A DNA stretch of 47,098 nt, taken from assembly GCF_015207455.1 (NCBI RefSeq), contig NZ_JADEWV010000025.1, forward strand, positions 1 through 47,098, in the 5' to 3' direction. The translations under genes and the position numbers were made by a program. How positions within the stretch are numbered: position 1 is the first letter of the stretch; the number at the start of each line of letters is the position of its first letter. Origin of the DNA: Microcoleus sp. LEGE 07076 (GTDB lineage Bacteria > Cyanobacteriota > Cyanobacteriia > Cyanobacteriales > Microcoleaceae). This document shows, piece by piece, positions 39,388 to 47,098 of this stretch. Below the pieces are notes generated by a model, which did no database searches, was not told where the DNA came from, and saw nothing but the letters and a program-made list of their open reading frames with translations.

Positions 39388-40134
39388 TCACAAATTTTCG
39401 ACCGTTGCTATATTGGAACTATGATTAACCGCTGACAGTGTATACGGCGATTCCGGTTCGGGATATAACTTAGAATATTTGCTATCGTAATGCCTGACCT
39501 CAAAATAGTTTAAATTTGACGGGTGAGGCTTATATATGGAGAAACATTCCAAAAGACAAAAAGTTGCTGCACTCTCTAAAGGCCCGACCTCCACTATTTG
39601 ATTTTTGAACAAGCGACCTGATTTTATCCAGTGTTTCATCTGCTTGCTTGACAAACAGTAAAATGCTGAATGAGGATTGTTAAACTCAGCAAATTTTACA
39701 CCTTCTATCTCTACACTAGATAGCTTGTTTATCAACAGTGGTTGCGTTATTGTCAAATCAATATATCTCTTGGTTCCTTGATACATTTCATAACGATTTG
39801 GGTAAAGAATTGCATTTTCATACCCGCTTTGTCGGTTAAATTTTTCTAGCTTTTCTATAGTGAAAGCGTCCGACAAAATAATGTCATCTTCTATAAATAA
39901 AAACCAGTCAAATTCTTCTAGTTTTTCCACAAACTCTTCCTGAAGCCTAAACTCTACAAACATTGGGTCGCATTCAGGATATTCTTGTACCTGAATGCAC
40001 TTAGTTTGATATTCAGGCAAATAAGCTGTAACGTGCCTGTTCGGTAGAGTTTGGATCGCTATACTCAGATCGCAATGAGCAAAACTTGTCAGCAGTCCAT
40101 CTATTGTATGCCTGAGTCTCTCTATCTTTGCTGC
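39388..40134 (-). pseudogene. Glycosyltransferase-like gene, C-terminal part, cut by an IS element
   Basis: The minus frame runs from the IS boundary to the stop at 39388 and encodes AAKIERLRHTIDGLLTSFAH, LSIAIQTLPNRHVTAYLPEY and the acidic motif FDWFLFIEDDIILSDAFTIE, which looks like the DxD metal/sugar-nucleotide site of GT-A enzymes. YPNRYEMYQGTKRYIDLT and a C-terminal NYFEVRHYDS follow. A spurious start exists at TTG 40020, but the frame continues in sense to 40134. The missing N-terminal part lies on the other side of the IS (41399-41551) in the matching frame. Joined, the protein has about 296 residues. The neighbouring flippase suggests surface-polysaccharide synthesis. Confidence 0.8.
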
Positions 40135-40205
40135 CTGACGGGGTGACAGGTCGCCTGAAAAGCATACAGGGAGATAACTCTAGACAAATCGCCTCAAAAA
40201 AGATC

Positions 40206-40226
40206 GGGTAAGAAAGCTTCTTACCC
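40206..40226 (-). terminator. Hairpin inside the IS left end
   Basis: GGGTAAGAA-AGC-TTCTTACCC is a perfect 9-bp stem. On the minus strand it is followed by GATCTTTTTTG, a terminator-like layout. On the plus strand it lies 12 bases before the transposase ATG, where it could block translation of transcripts that read in from outside. Both effects are known strategies of insertion sequences; here they are inferred. Confidence 0.5.
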
Positions 40227-40238
40227 AAAAACAATTAA

Positions 40239-41378
40239 ATGATACCAGAATTATATCATGCCCATTTGTCAGAAAAGCTGACACGTTCTAATTACATATT
40301 GACAATTTTATTGATTCAAGTAGTGCAATCGATTAAAGAAGTCACATTGGAAAGCATAGCGACAAAACTACCAATGCCCATTAAATTTGAAAGTAGAAGA
40401 AAAAAGATTCAGAGATTTTTATCGGAGGATGAATGGACTTTAGATAATATTTGGTTGTCACTGGTTATTAGTTGGATTAAAGGTGTCAAACAGAATAAGG
40501 TTATATATTTAGCAATAGACCGAACCAAATGGGAATTAAATAATATTTTAATGGTCAGCATGATTTGGCGAAAAAGAGCTATTCCTATTTATTGGAAAAT
40601 GCTTGACAAACAAGAAAACAGTACATTGGAAAATCAACAATTTGTATTAACGCCAGTATTCGATGCTTTATCAGATTATAAATTGCTCGTTTTAGGAGAT
40701 CGTGAATTTTGTAGTGTTACCCTCGCAAATTGGCTGAGGGAGAAGAAAGTAGATTTCTGTTTACGACTAAAAAAGAATGTTTGTATCAAGACAGAAGAAG
40801 AATTATGGACTGAACTAAAAATCCTAGGATTAGAGCCAGGAAATAGCTTTTTCAATCAAGAAGTAACGATCCGAAAAACAGCACCAATTACGGGGTTTAA
40901 TCTGGCAGGTAAATGGCTGGGTAAATATCGAAATTTTACTACAAAGGAACCTTGGTATATTCTGACTAGCTTGGCAGATATACAAGCAGCAGTTGATGCC
41001 TATGCAAAAAAATTTGGAATTGAAGAGATGTTCAGAGACTTTAAGGGTGGAGGATATAACCTAGAAAGGACTAATCTCACGGGTGAGCGATTGAGTAAAT
41101 TATTGATTTTGTGATCACTAGCATATTTGAAGAGTATAATCCAAGGGATGGAAATTAAGTCAAAGCAAGTTCAAGAATATTTAAGTAGAAAAACAGAAAG
41201 TCACAGAAAATATGCACGCCATAGCACTTTTTATATTGGGCTTTGGGGTGAATCATGGGTCGATTCGATGTTTAGTGATTGGCAGGTTGTTGTTGAATTA
41301 ATGTCTTTATCTCCACATAAACTGCCTAATTATCAACAAGGCATAAGAGCTATGAGCCTTATTCTATCAGCGTTATAG
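40239..41378 (+). pseudogene. IS4-family transposase interrupted by an in-frame TGA
   Basis: The frame encodes a DDE transposase. D94 lies in YLAIDRTKW, D154 in VLGDREF, and the Y-(2)-R-(3)-E-(6)-K signature is Y255, K258, E262 and K269 (YAKKFGIEEMFRDFK), so the catalytic triad is present. After LSKLLIL a TGA (41112-41114) stops the first 291 residues. The same frame then continues without another stop to 41378 with the typical C-terminal SHRKYARHSTFYIGLWGESW and NYQQGIRAMSLI. Read through, it would have 379 residues, the usual family length. The element is therefore probably non-autonomous unless the TGA is read through or is a sequencing error. Confidence 0.88.
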
Positions 41379-41398
41379 GCGACTTGTCGCCCCGACAG

Positions 41399-41551
41399 CT
41401 TTGCTGCCCCTTTTTCTGGATTGTTAGATTCTTCAACTGATGTAATGTGTGCGACAGCAACAAAGACTTTAGGGAGTTCTTTTTTGGGCTGTTCGTTTTC
41501 TTTGAATAAATTTATGAGGGGCTTTTTTTGATAAAAAAGCATCATTTTCAT
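41399..41551 (-). pseudogene. Glycosyltransferase-like gene, N-terminal part, upstream of the IS
   Basis: From ATG 41551 the minus strand encodes KMMLFYQKKPLINLFKENEQ, then KVFVAVAHITSVEESNNPEK and GAAK before entering the right IS end. GAAK is encoded by the GGG codon plus the 9-bp target duplication, and the sense continues on the left side as AAKIERLRHTIDGLL. The frame is open upstream to TTG 41587. It starts 114 bp after the flippase stop on the same strand, consistent with one polysaccharide operon before the insertion. Confidence 0.75.
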
Positions 41552-41665
41552 ATATCTAACAACCGACCGCGATATTTCTTGTAACAAAGCAATTTGGAAA
41601 AAGATAAAGTGTATTGCTTTTTTTTACTGTATATTCCTCTGACATACAGACAATCTCCTTTTTGT

Positions 41666-43046
41666 TTACTGAAACAGTTGATTTATCGGTCTTAAATCAT
41701 CCATCGATATTTTATCAATTGGCAACCCCCAACCCAAGACATACATTCTAACACAAAGTATGCTGACCAGGACTCCTAAGAACAGTGCTGTCAATTTGAT
41801 ATCTTCCCAAAAACAAGTTAGCCCTTCTTTCCAAAGACCGTAGCTAGTGACTAAATAAGTAGGAATATCGCCGAGAGCTACAGCAATCACAGCACCTAAA
41901 TTACCCATGAAATGATATCCGATCGGGATGCCAATAGCGATACTCAAAAAAGTTACCAGGTTGCCCATAGCTGAATATTGAGATTTGCCAACCGCTAACA
42001 AACAAGAACCCATTAAATTGTGGAGAGTAGTGTGCCAGATACCTAAAGCCAAGATTGGCATCATCCAAGATGCTGCGATATATTCTTTCCTGTACAGTGT
42101 TAAAATGAGCTGATCTCCAAAGCTCACAAAAATTGCTAAGCCTACGGCTAAAGGTATCAGAATCAAGTTGCGGTTTTTAATGATCTTGGCGCGCAATTCC
42201 TCGCGAGGCAAATCTGCTAGCATCGAAATAGAGGGAAAAATTACCCTACCGCCGAGGGCCATGATCACTTGGCGCGGCATATCGCCGAGGGTAAAAGCGA
42301 TGCCGTAAATGCCCAACATTGTTAAAGTAAAGATTTTCCCTAGAACTAGGCGATCGGCTTGGGAACACAGAAAAAATAACATCGTAGACAAAAATATCCA
42401 TTTGCCATAAGAAAATATTTCTTTAGCTGCTTCTTTATCCCAAGCGAAGCGGTTTGACTGGCCGCGAATCAAAAAATGGCTCCATACTGACTCTGTTAAA
42501 GCGCCCGTAAAACCGCCGACAATAATCGCCCAGATGCTGGGATTGAAAAAGGCCCAGACAATCATCACTGTAGTTGAAAATATCTGTATGCCCAACTCAA
42601 AAAGCACTACTTGCTTGACGCTCATTTTGCGTTCGAGAGTGGATACGGAAGTGGATTTGAACCCTCCTATTAAAGTATTTATACTTATGCAGGGCAGCAA
42701 CCACAGGAGACGGGGTTCTTCGTAGAAGTTAGCAACTGGCCAGGTGATTAATATTAAACACAGCCAAACAAATAAGCTGCGAAAAACTTGCATTGTCCAA
42801 GCGGTGTTGAGAAATTCTGGCTCGTTCCCGCGCTTGTTTTGAATAATACTCGGGCCCAAACCTATGTCTGTGAATAAGCTGACACCTGTGATGAAAACGT
42901 AGGCTAAACCCACCAGACCAAATAGTTCTGGCAAAAGCAGGCGGGTCAAAATTAGGTTGCTGCCAAATCGGATAATTTGACTGCTTCCATAGCTGGCGAT
43001 CGTCCAGAATGCTCCTTTGAGCGCTAATTTTTTTTTCTGATGACAT
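41666..43046 (-). pseudogene. Polysaccharide flippase (Wzx-like), 5' frameshift at an A9 tract
   Basis: A polytopic membrane protein of the oligosaccharide flippase/MATE-like class, with about 12 hydrophobic helices and the family start LALKGAFWTIASYGSSQIIR, then LTRLLLPELFGLVGLAYVF and DIGLGPSIIQNK. It would move lipid-linked polysaccharide units across the membrane. The ATG at 43046 reads MSSEKKI and goes out of frame. The conserved body needs eight A's where the minus strand has nine (T9 on plus, 43028-43036). With A8 the product is 459 residues beginning MSSEKKLALKGAF. The only in-frame start otherwise is TTG 42949, which would lose the first helix. It is a sequencing error, a mutation or a slippage-controlled switch. 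Confidence 0.85.
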
Positions 43047-43229
43047 ATACTCTACATTTATTGCCTAATTACGAGTCTAGTTGCTGAATCTATGATTGGC
43101 AACTTTTACAGGGTGCTGCTGCCAATCTTGTAGCTGACTTTACCGTATCTTTATTTTTCTAGGGATAGCGGACGGGACTTTTGTTGCAAAACCAAAATGA
43201 TAAAATTTAATCTGCAACTGGCTCCTCGT

Positions 43230-44018
43230 TTAATAATCATAAGGGTTTTTTGGTTCGGGAATGGGTTTGAGGGAGGATGCTTGAATGATTAATTTGCGCT
43301 TGTCTTGCAGTTCTTCTACGATCGTTTCTCCTTCTATTTCTAGCCAACTGTCTGGGGCAAAGGAGGCGCGGTTTTGACCGATCGGTAATTTGACCGGCAA
43401 CCCGATCGGGTAGGCATCCGCCGCGCAGCAGGTAATGATAAAACGCCCGATCCACATATATTGTTCTGATATATTTGGCGGGTGAATGACAAATCCTTGA
43501 ACCTTGACTTTTTGGTTTCTGTATGTATCTGGCTCTGGATTGAAGTTTAACAGCCGCACCCATTCGACGAGCGATCGTTTTTCGGGTTTTGTGGTATTGC
43601 GAAATTCTTGCGGTTGCAGTCTGGTGATGGGCAGGGATTCGGTGAGGCCTCGTTCCAATGCTGTCTGGCTGGTAAATGTGCGGGGCGTTACCGCTAAACC
43701 GATTAATGCGACGCTCAGCATTAAGGTGCTGCCGATACTGGGGGGAAATAAGGTAATGTGTTCAACTTCTGTGATTCTGAGAGGCTTGTTTGCTGGTGAT
43801 GTCCGCAATTGTTTGTTGGGGCGATCGACTTTTAAGAGTTCCCAAATTTTCAACCCGCCAATCACCATTAAGCCGATTCCTCCGGCTACAGTCAATCCAA
43901 AGTAATTGGGGTGAATCAGAATGCTTAATTTGCCGGTAATCCAATATTTTAGGAGCAATATTCCCCACGCTAGGATGGCTAGGGCATCCAGCCAAGGGCT
44001 AATTTTTTTAAGATTCAT
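43230..44018 (-). CDS. TIGR03943-like membrane protein, partner of the adjacent permease
   Basis: A 262-residue protein with two N-terminal helices (about 10-28 and 38-60) and a third near 97-112, followed by a soluble domain with YRNQKVKVQGFVIHPPNISE, YMWIGRFIITCCAADAYPIG and SWLEIEGETIVEE. The di-cysteine FIITCCAADA and OB-like layout are typical of the YcgQ/TIGR03943 family, usually encoded beside a DUF318 permease and often linked to metal (zinc) homeostasis. Here it follows such a permease by 135 bp on the same strand. The transported substrate is not known. Confidence 0.82.
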   Translation of the reverse strand: MNLKKISPWLDALAILAWGILLLKYWITGKLSILIHPNYFGLTVAGGIGLMVIGGLKIWELLKVDRPNKQLRTSPANKPLRITEVEHITLFPPSIGSTLMLSVALIGLAVTPRTFTSQTALERGLTESLPITRLQPQEFRNTTKPEKRSLVEWVRLLNFNPEPDTYRNQKVKVQGFVIHPPNISEQYMWIGRFIITCCAADAYPIGLPVKLPIGQNRASFAPDSWLEIEGETIVEELQDKRKLIIQASSLKPIPEPKNPYDY

Positions 44019-44040
44019 TTTTCAAGAGTTATTAGTTATT

Positions 44041-44120
44041 AGTCATTGGTCAGTTGGTGGTTGGCAGTTGGCAGTTGGTAGTGGTAATTGGTAATTGGCA
44101 ACAGTCAACAGTCATTGGAA
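44041..44120. repeat. GTTGGCAGTTGG/TGGTAATTGG short repeats
   Basis: The spacer between the permease and the TIGR03943-like gene is built of repeated TTGGCAG, TTGGTAG and TGGTAATT words, the same class as the rpoC1-rpoC2 spacer. Confidence 0.6.
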
Positions 44121-44153
44121 ATATATCGTTACTTTTCCGTGCGGGCAGATCGA

Positions 44154-45233
44154 TTAACCTAGATATAAGTTGACAGCTAGAGTCATCAAAAAGGTTAATT
44201 GAGCCGCCAAAACAATTAAGTAAATTACGGCTCTACCTTTAAAAATAGAGAGCATTAAACCGATGCCTTTGAGGTCAATCATCGGGCCAAAAACGAGAAA
44301 TGCTAACAGCGAACCGCTGGTAAATGTGGCCGCAAAAGATAGGGCAAAAAAAGCATCTACTGTAGAACAAATCGATACGACTGCGGCTAATAGCAGCATG
44401 GCGAGAATTGAGGAAACTGGACCTTGGCCGAGGTTGAGAATTAGTTCGCGGGGTGCGCCAACTTGAATGATGGCGGCGATCGCACTTCCGATGACCAAAA
44501 CTCCTCCCAACTCCCGCAACTCCTGTACCATACTATCTAAAAGCAAACGCAGACGCTCTCTAGAAACGCGGTGAAACATGGAGGAAGGTTTAGAGGTTTT
44601 TGTGGTTTTGCCTGTTTGTAAGGGCTTCCAGTCATCTTGTAGCAAAGATTCGATCGGCATTGCACCCCCCGGCTGACCGAGCATAAATGTCCCAGATTGT
44701 AAAAGCAGCGGAGTGTTGGATTGGGCGAAGTCTTTTTCGGATAACTCTGGTTTTGGGAGGGGAATCGCGCGGGCTACAGAGGAGTGTAGCAGAGGCCGCA
44801 AGTCTGCTTGGGCGCTGAACACCCAGCCGATAATTGTGGCGGTAAACAGAGAAAAGACTACGCGCAAAACTACAATTTCTGGCTGATCGCGAAATGCTGT
44901 CCAAGTCGCCCAAATTACTATGGGGTTGATGGTGGGGGCGGCGAGCAAAAAGCCGATCGCCGCTGATGCGGGTACTCCCTGCATTAGCAACCTGCGGGCT
45001 ACGGGGACGTTACCGCACTCGCACACGGGAAACAAAAAGCCGATCAAACTCCCCATCAAAGCCCCCAGCAGCGGGTTTCGCGGGATGCGGGATACGAGTT
45101 TGCGTTCGTCTACAAACCCCAGCAGCAAACCTGAGAATAGCACTCCCAGCAGCAGAAAAGGTATTGCTTCTACTAACAAGCTGAGAAAAAGGGTAAAAGC
45201 ATTGTTTAACTGATTTGTGAGGGCTGGTTGCAT
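44154..45233 (-). CDS. Permease of the DUF318/ArsP_1 (YcgR/YraQ) type
   Basis: A 359-residue inner-membrane protein with about eight hydrophobic helices in two inverted halves. The hallmark segments are FPVCECGNVPVARRLLMQGV, AAPTINPIVIWATW, ICSTVDAFFALSFA and LVFGPMIDLKGIGLML. The cysteines in CECG and ICST are conserved in this family and may touch metal or thiol ligands. A hydrophilic central loop (about 165-235) separates the halves. It is the first gene of a two-gene unit with the TIGR03943-like protein. The family is linked variously to metal, metalloid or organoarsenical export; the substrate here is unknown. Confidence 0.85.
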   Translation of the reverse strand: MQPALTNQLNNAFTLFLSLLVEAIPFLLLGVLFSGLLLGFVDERKLVSRIPRNPLLGALMGSLIGFLFPVCECGNVPVARRLLMQGVPASAAIGFLLAAPTINPIVIWATWTAFRDQPEIVVLRVVFSLFTATIIGWVFSAQADLRPLLHSSVARAIPLPKPELSEKDFAQSNTPLLLQSGTFMLGQPGGAMPIESLLQDDWKPLQTGKTTKTSKPSSMFHRVSRERLRLLLDSMVQELRELGGVLVIGSAIAAIIQVGAPRELILNLGQGPVSSILAMLLLAAVVSICSTVDAFFALSFAATFTSGSLLAFLVFGPMIDLKGIGLMLSIFKGRAVIYLIVLAAQLTFLMTLAVNLYLG

Positions 45234-45975
45234 CGATCGCCTGCTGGTAAATTGGTATTTAGTTTCACGTATTTGGCTGAGTCCCTGTCGATCATACCTT
45301 TTTCACAGCACTAAGTTAAGATTCAGTTGATTTTTTTGGGAGTATCTGTGTTTGGCTTTAACGCCGCGCTATCGTTTGGCTGAGTTCGCTAATTTTTTAT
45401 AACGGTGTAGGAGATTTTACAGCACTGTAAAAAAACAGATTTTTTCCCAAGCAGGAGATGCTTCCATTCTTTATTTTACAGCCATCAAAATTATACGAAT
45501 TATTCAAATTTGCTGCTTCTGCTAAAGACACCGCGCCGTACCTAATTCCCTAATGATGCTCCCGTGCAATGTATGTATTTCTATTTTTTTAAGATTGGTA
45601 TGTAGAGCGAGCATTTAATTGAATAAAAAAACTGCTGCTGAATTTGGCTATGAAAATTTTAGGGGCAAAACCCCCGCGGTTCTGCACAACTAATTCTTAA
45701 ATTTACTGCTACAGGCTAAATCATACTTTGATTCACCAGCTCTCAAGATTATTAATACATAGAAAAAATGGGATTTTTGTCGGGGAAATGTGTCTGGCAT
45801 TACATCTTGTACCAATCTCAGAAATAGGCTTTTGGGCTTGTGACAACAAATACAGCTTCTCAAATAAAACTGGCGCACCAATTGTGTAATGTCGCAGTCG
45901 TGGCGTTAAACTATTGGTGCGCCAGTTTTAGCGCCAGTCAATTGCCGACTTTTGATAGTGCGGCTGCGTTGAAAG
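45234..45975. other. Gene-free spacer upstream of the permease operon
   Basis: 742 bp of AT-rich DNA. It should contain the permease promoter near its left end. The only strong structure is the inverted repeat at 45865-45930. Short open frames lack coding features. Confidence 0.4.
45865..45930. repeat. 18-bp perfect inverted repeat around a 30-base centre
   Basis: TAAAACTGGCGCACCAAT (45865-45882) and ATTGGTGCGCCAGTTTTA (45913-45930) are exact inverse complements. It lies 46 bases beyond the stop of the next gene on the minus strand. Candidates are a small palindromic mobile unit or a transcript-end hairpin. Confidence 0.7.
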
Positions 45976-46350
45976 TTATTCATCCATCCGCATCAGCTTG
46001 CGGTAAAACGTTTTAGAAAAATCGACAGTACGAGTCCGCTGAAAGGTCAGGAGTACCTCAATTAAGCAAGTGACAAACTCAGAACTTTGCATAGTTACTT
46101 CGTAGCTGAGTTCAGCATTGCCGTCAAACAACACCCGACAGCGGGTCAAATCGATCGGCAGCGAGGAGATATTCCAACTAGCGACAAACGGCACGTCCTC
46201 GCCACCGTCAATTTTTCTAGCCCCTTCCAAGCTTTTGAGCTTGTAGAGACTGATAGCGTGTGGCAAAAACTTGCGCCGGGGCTCCTGACAGAAAGGCAAG
46301 TATACTTTCACTTCTTTGTCGTCGGCTGGCTTCAGTTGAGGAAGAGACAT
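45976..46350 (-). CDS. Hypothetical protein, 124 residues
   Basis: A small soluble protein with even codon use and an ATG preceded by GTGGAAAT. Visible segments are VKVYLPFCQEPRRKFLPHAI, VASWNISSLPIDLTRCRVLF and SSEFVTCLIEVLLTFQ, followed by a basic tail. There is no signal peptide, membrane helix or named motif. I do not recognise the family; it has the feel of a conserved cyanobacterial hypothetical protein. It is divergent from the gene at the right edge. Confidence 0.7.
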   Translation of the reverse strand: MSLPQLKPADDKEVKVYLPFCQEPRRKFLPHAISLYKLKSLEGARKIDGGEDVPFVASWNISSLPIDLTRCRVLFDGNAELSYEVTMQSSEFVTCLIEVLLTFQRTRTVDFSKTFYRKLMRMDE

Positions 46351-46773
46351 ATTTCCACATCCTGAGAATTACTACTAACAGATTAGTTGAGCTGCTCTGC
46401 AAAAATTAGCAGATTTTTCAGGGTAAGCGCAAGCAAGAGTCGGTCGATTTGAGATTTTCGGTTGGGGATTGGAGATGCTTCGACTCTTGCTTGCGTACAA
46501 GTTTGAGATTTGAGATTTATTCTACAGATCGATCGATCTATCGAACTGGGGTCTAAAATTTGAGGCAGCCAACGACAGGAGTTGGGTGCTTGTATCCGTT
46601 TTTTTGGGGGGGGATCCCAAATACTATATGCAGTCATAGTTTACCGGAGTCTTACCAGCAGAGGGTTCTCCGGCAAGCGTGCCAGAGTCTGCTTTCGACA
46701 AAAGCTCAGAAACTGATACAGTAAATACTTATCTCTAAAATCAAAAACTATTGGTAGTTGAATTAAGTAACCT
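46351..46773. other. Divergent spacer with an inverted repeat
   Basis: 423 bp between the hypothetical gene (minus) and the right-edge gene (plus). CGCAAGCAAGAGTC (46428-46441) and GACTCTTGCTTGCG (46482-46495) are perfect 14-bp inverse complements 40 bases apart. TTTGAGATTTGAGATTT words follow. Promoters for both genes must lie here; none is clear enough to place. Confidence 0.5.
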
Positions 46774-47098
46774 ATGCAGGAGAGTTCTTGGCCAGAAAAC
46801 GACGCTCGCACTGAGCTTAACTTGGACATCCCTGATTTAGCTCAAGAAGAACTCAAGAGTTTGACCTCGAACTCGAAGGTAAGCAAAATATTTGCCATAC
46901 CAGATATTGGCGACAGGGTGTCCGGTGCGGAAACAAAAGCAGAGTTCCCGGTGGCGGTGTCTGTGCCGGTATCTTGCTCTTTTCCTCAAAATCTGTACCG
47001 GGGAAGGCGGGGGAAAGCCGCGGCACTGCTGACGGCGATTTGGTCCGGGACGATCGCCCTGCACTTGATTTCTTGGGGTGCGTGGGTAGTGTGGGGGG
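46774..47098 (+). CDS. Putative beta-monoglucosyldiacylglycerol synthase, 5' part only
   Basis: From ATG 46774 the frame is open to the window end (108 codons). The N-terminus ESSWPENDARTELNLDIPDL is followed by a variable linker, then RGRRGKAAALLTAIWSGTIA and LHLISWGAWVVWG, the start of a membrane helix. The SWPEND...TEL start and the RRGKAA...IALHLISWG helix match what I recall of the GT2-family enzyme that makes glucosyldiacylglycerol, the first step of galactolipid synthesis in cyanobacteria. The catalytic domain lies outside the window, so the assignment rests on the N-terminus alone. Confidence 0.55.
   Translation, partial: MQESSWPENDARTELNLDIPDLAQEELKSLTSNSKVSKIFAIPDIGDRVSGAETKAEFPVAVSVPVSCSFPQNLYRGRRGKAAALLTAIWSGTIALHLISWGAWVVWG

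Larger units (their letters stand above)
40135..41398 (+). mobile_element. IS4-type insertion sequence, 1264 bp, with TIRs and 9-bp target duplication
   Basis: The left end starts CTGACGGGGTGACAGGTCGC (40135-40154) and the right end, read inward on the other strand, CTGTCGGGGCGACAAGTCGC (41398-41379). The 22-bp terminal repeats match at 18 or 19 positions. Both ends are flanked by the identical CTTTGCTGC (40126-40134 and 41399-41407), a 9-bp target duplication. One transposase frame fills the element. The size, DDE motifs and duplication length fit the IS4 family. Removing the element and one duplicate restores the interrupted gene exactly in frame, which fixes the boundaries. Confidence 0.92.

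Noticed and set aside
40013..40234. 73-codon minus-strand frame at the IS left end
   Set aside because: It runs across the IS boundary in the wrong frame; the true coding frame of the disrupted glycosyltransferase is one of the other two.

Overview
The window reads as chromosomal DNA of a filamentous cyanobacterium of the Oscillatoria/Microcoleus/Phormidium kind. The evidence is the split rpoC1/rpoC2 pair, an NTRC-type thioredoxin reductase-thioredoxin fusion, a single-helix high-light-inducible protein, frequent GCGATCGC (HIP1-like) octamers, and intergenic spacers full of short tandem and palindromic repeats. The species assignment is inference. The first ~160 bases do not fit: they are G+C rich and encode an alphaproteobacterial-looking stretch of RpoB that switches to cyanobacterial RpoB inside a highly conserved block, so the left edge is probably a chimeric assembly join.

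Layout. 1-9469 is the RNA polymerase operon rpoB (5' partial)-rpoC1-rpoC2. It is unusual in carrying an HNH/His-Me-finger endonuclease-like ORF with a decayed tail between rpoB and rpoC1, and repeat-rich DNA between rpoC1 and rpoC2. 9850-10245 is a stand-alone receiver protein on the minus strand. 11229-15755 holds a GyrA/ParC-type topoisomerase subunit, a sugar-type ABC ATPase with a long low-complexity insertion, and a high-light-inducible protein missed by ORF-length cut-offs. 15826-16110 is a small inverted-repeat element with a 77-bp tandem duplication. 16341-17510 is the principal sigma factor sigA (minus), preceded by about 1.7 kb without a supportable gene.

19183-21045 (minus) is a two-gene AAA ATPase + DUF4276 (TOPRIM-like) cassette, a candidate defence or nuclease module. 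21194-27980 holds an orphan DppC-type permease, NTRC, a fusion of a low-molecular-weight-phosphatase-like domain to a SAM methyltransferase, a diguanylate cyclase, a macrodomain protein and a DUF427 protein. A 1.4-kb palindrome-rich spacer follows, then a CPA1-type cation/proton antiporter with a TrkA-N domain.

31413-39108 (minus strand) encodes a glutathione-S-transferase-like protein, a TPR lipoprotein/periplasmic-type protein, a 1066-residue hybrid histidine kinase with degenerate receivers, and a membrane-anchored beta-propeller-like protein. 39388-43046 is a polysaccharide-type locus that is being disrupted. A glycosyltransferase-like gene is cut by a 1264-bp IS4-type element with a 9-bp target duplication, the transposase carries an in-frame TGA, and the neighbouring Wzx-type flippase is out of frame at an A9 tract.

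43230-45233 is a TIGR03943-like protein plus a DUF318-type permease. A small hypothetical protein follows, and at the right edge is the 5' end of a gene resembling cyanobacterial beta-monoglucosyldiacylglycerol synthase. No tRNA, rRNA or CRISPR array was recognised by eye. Family assignments come from motif and sequence recall, not from a database search.
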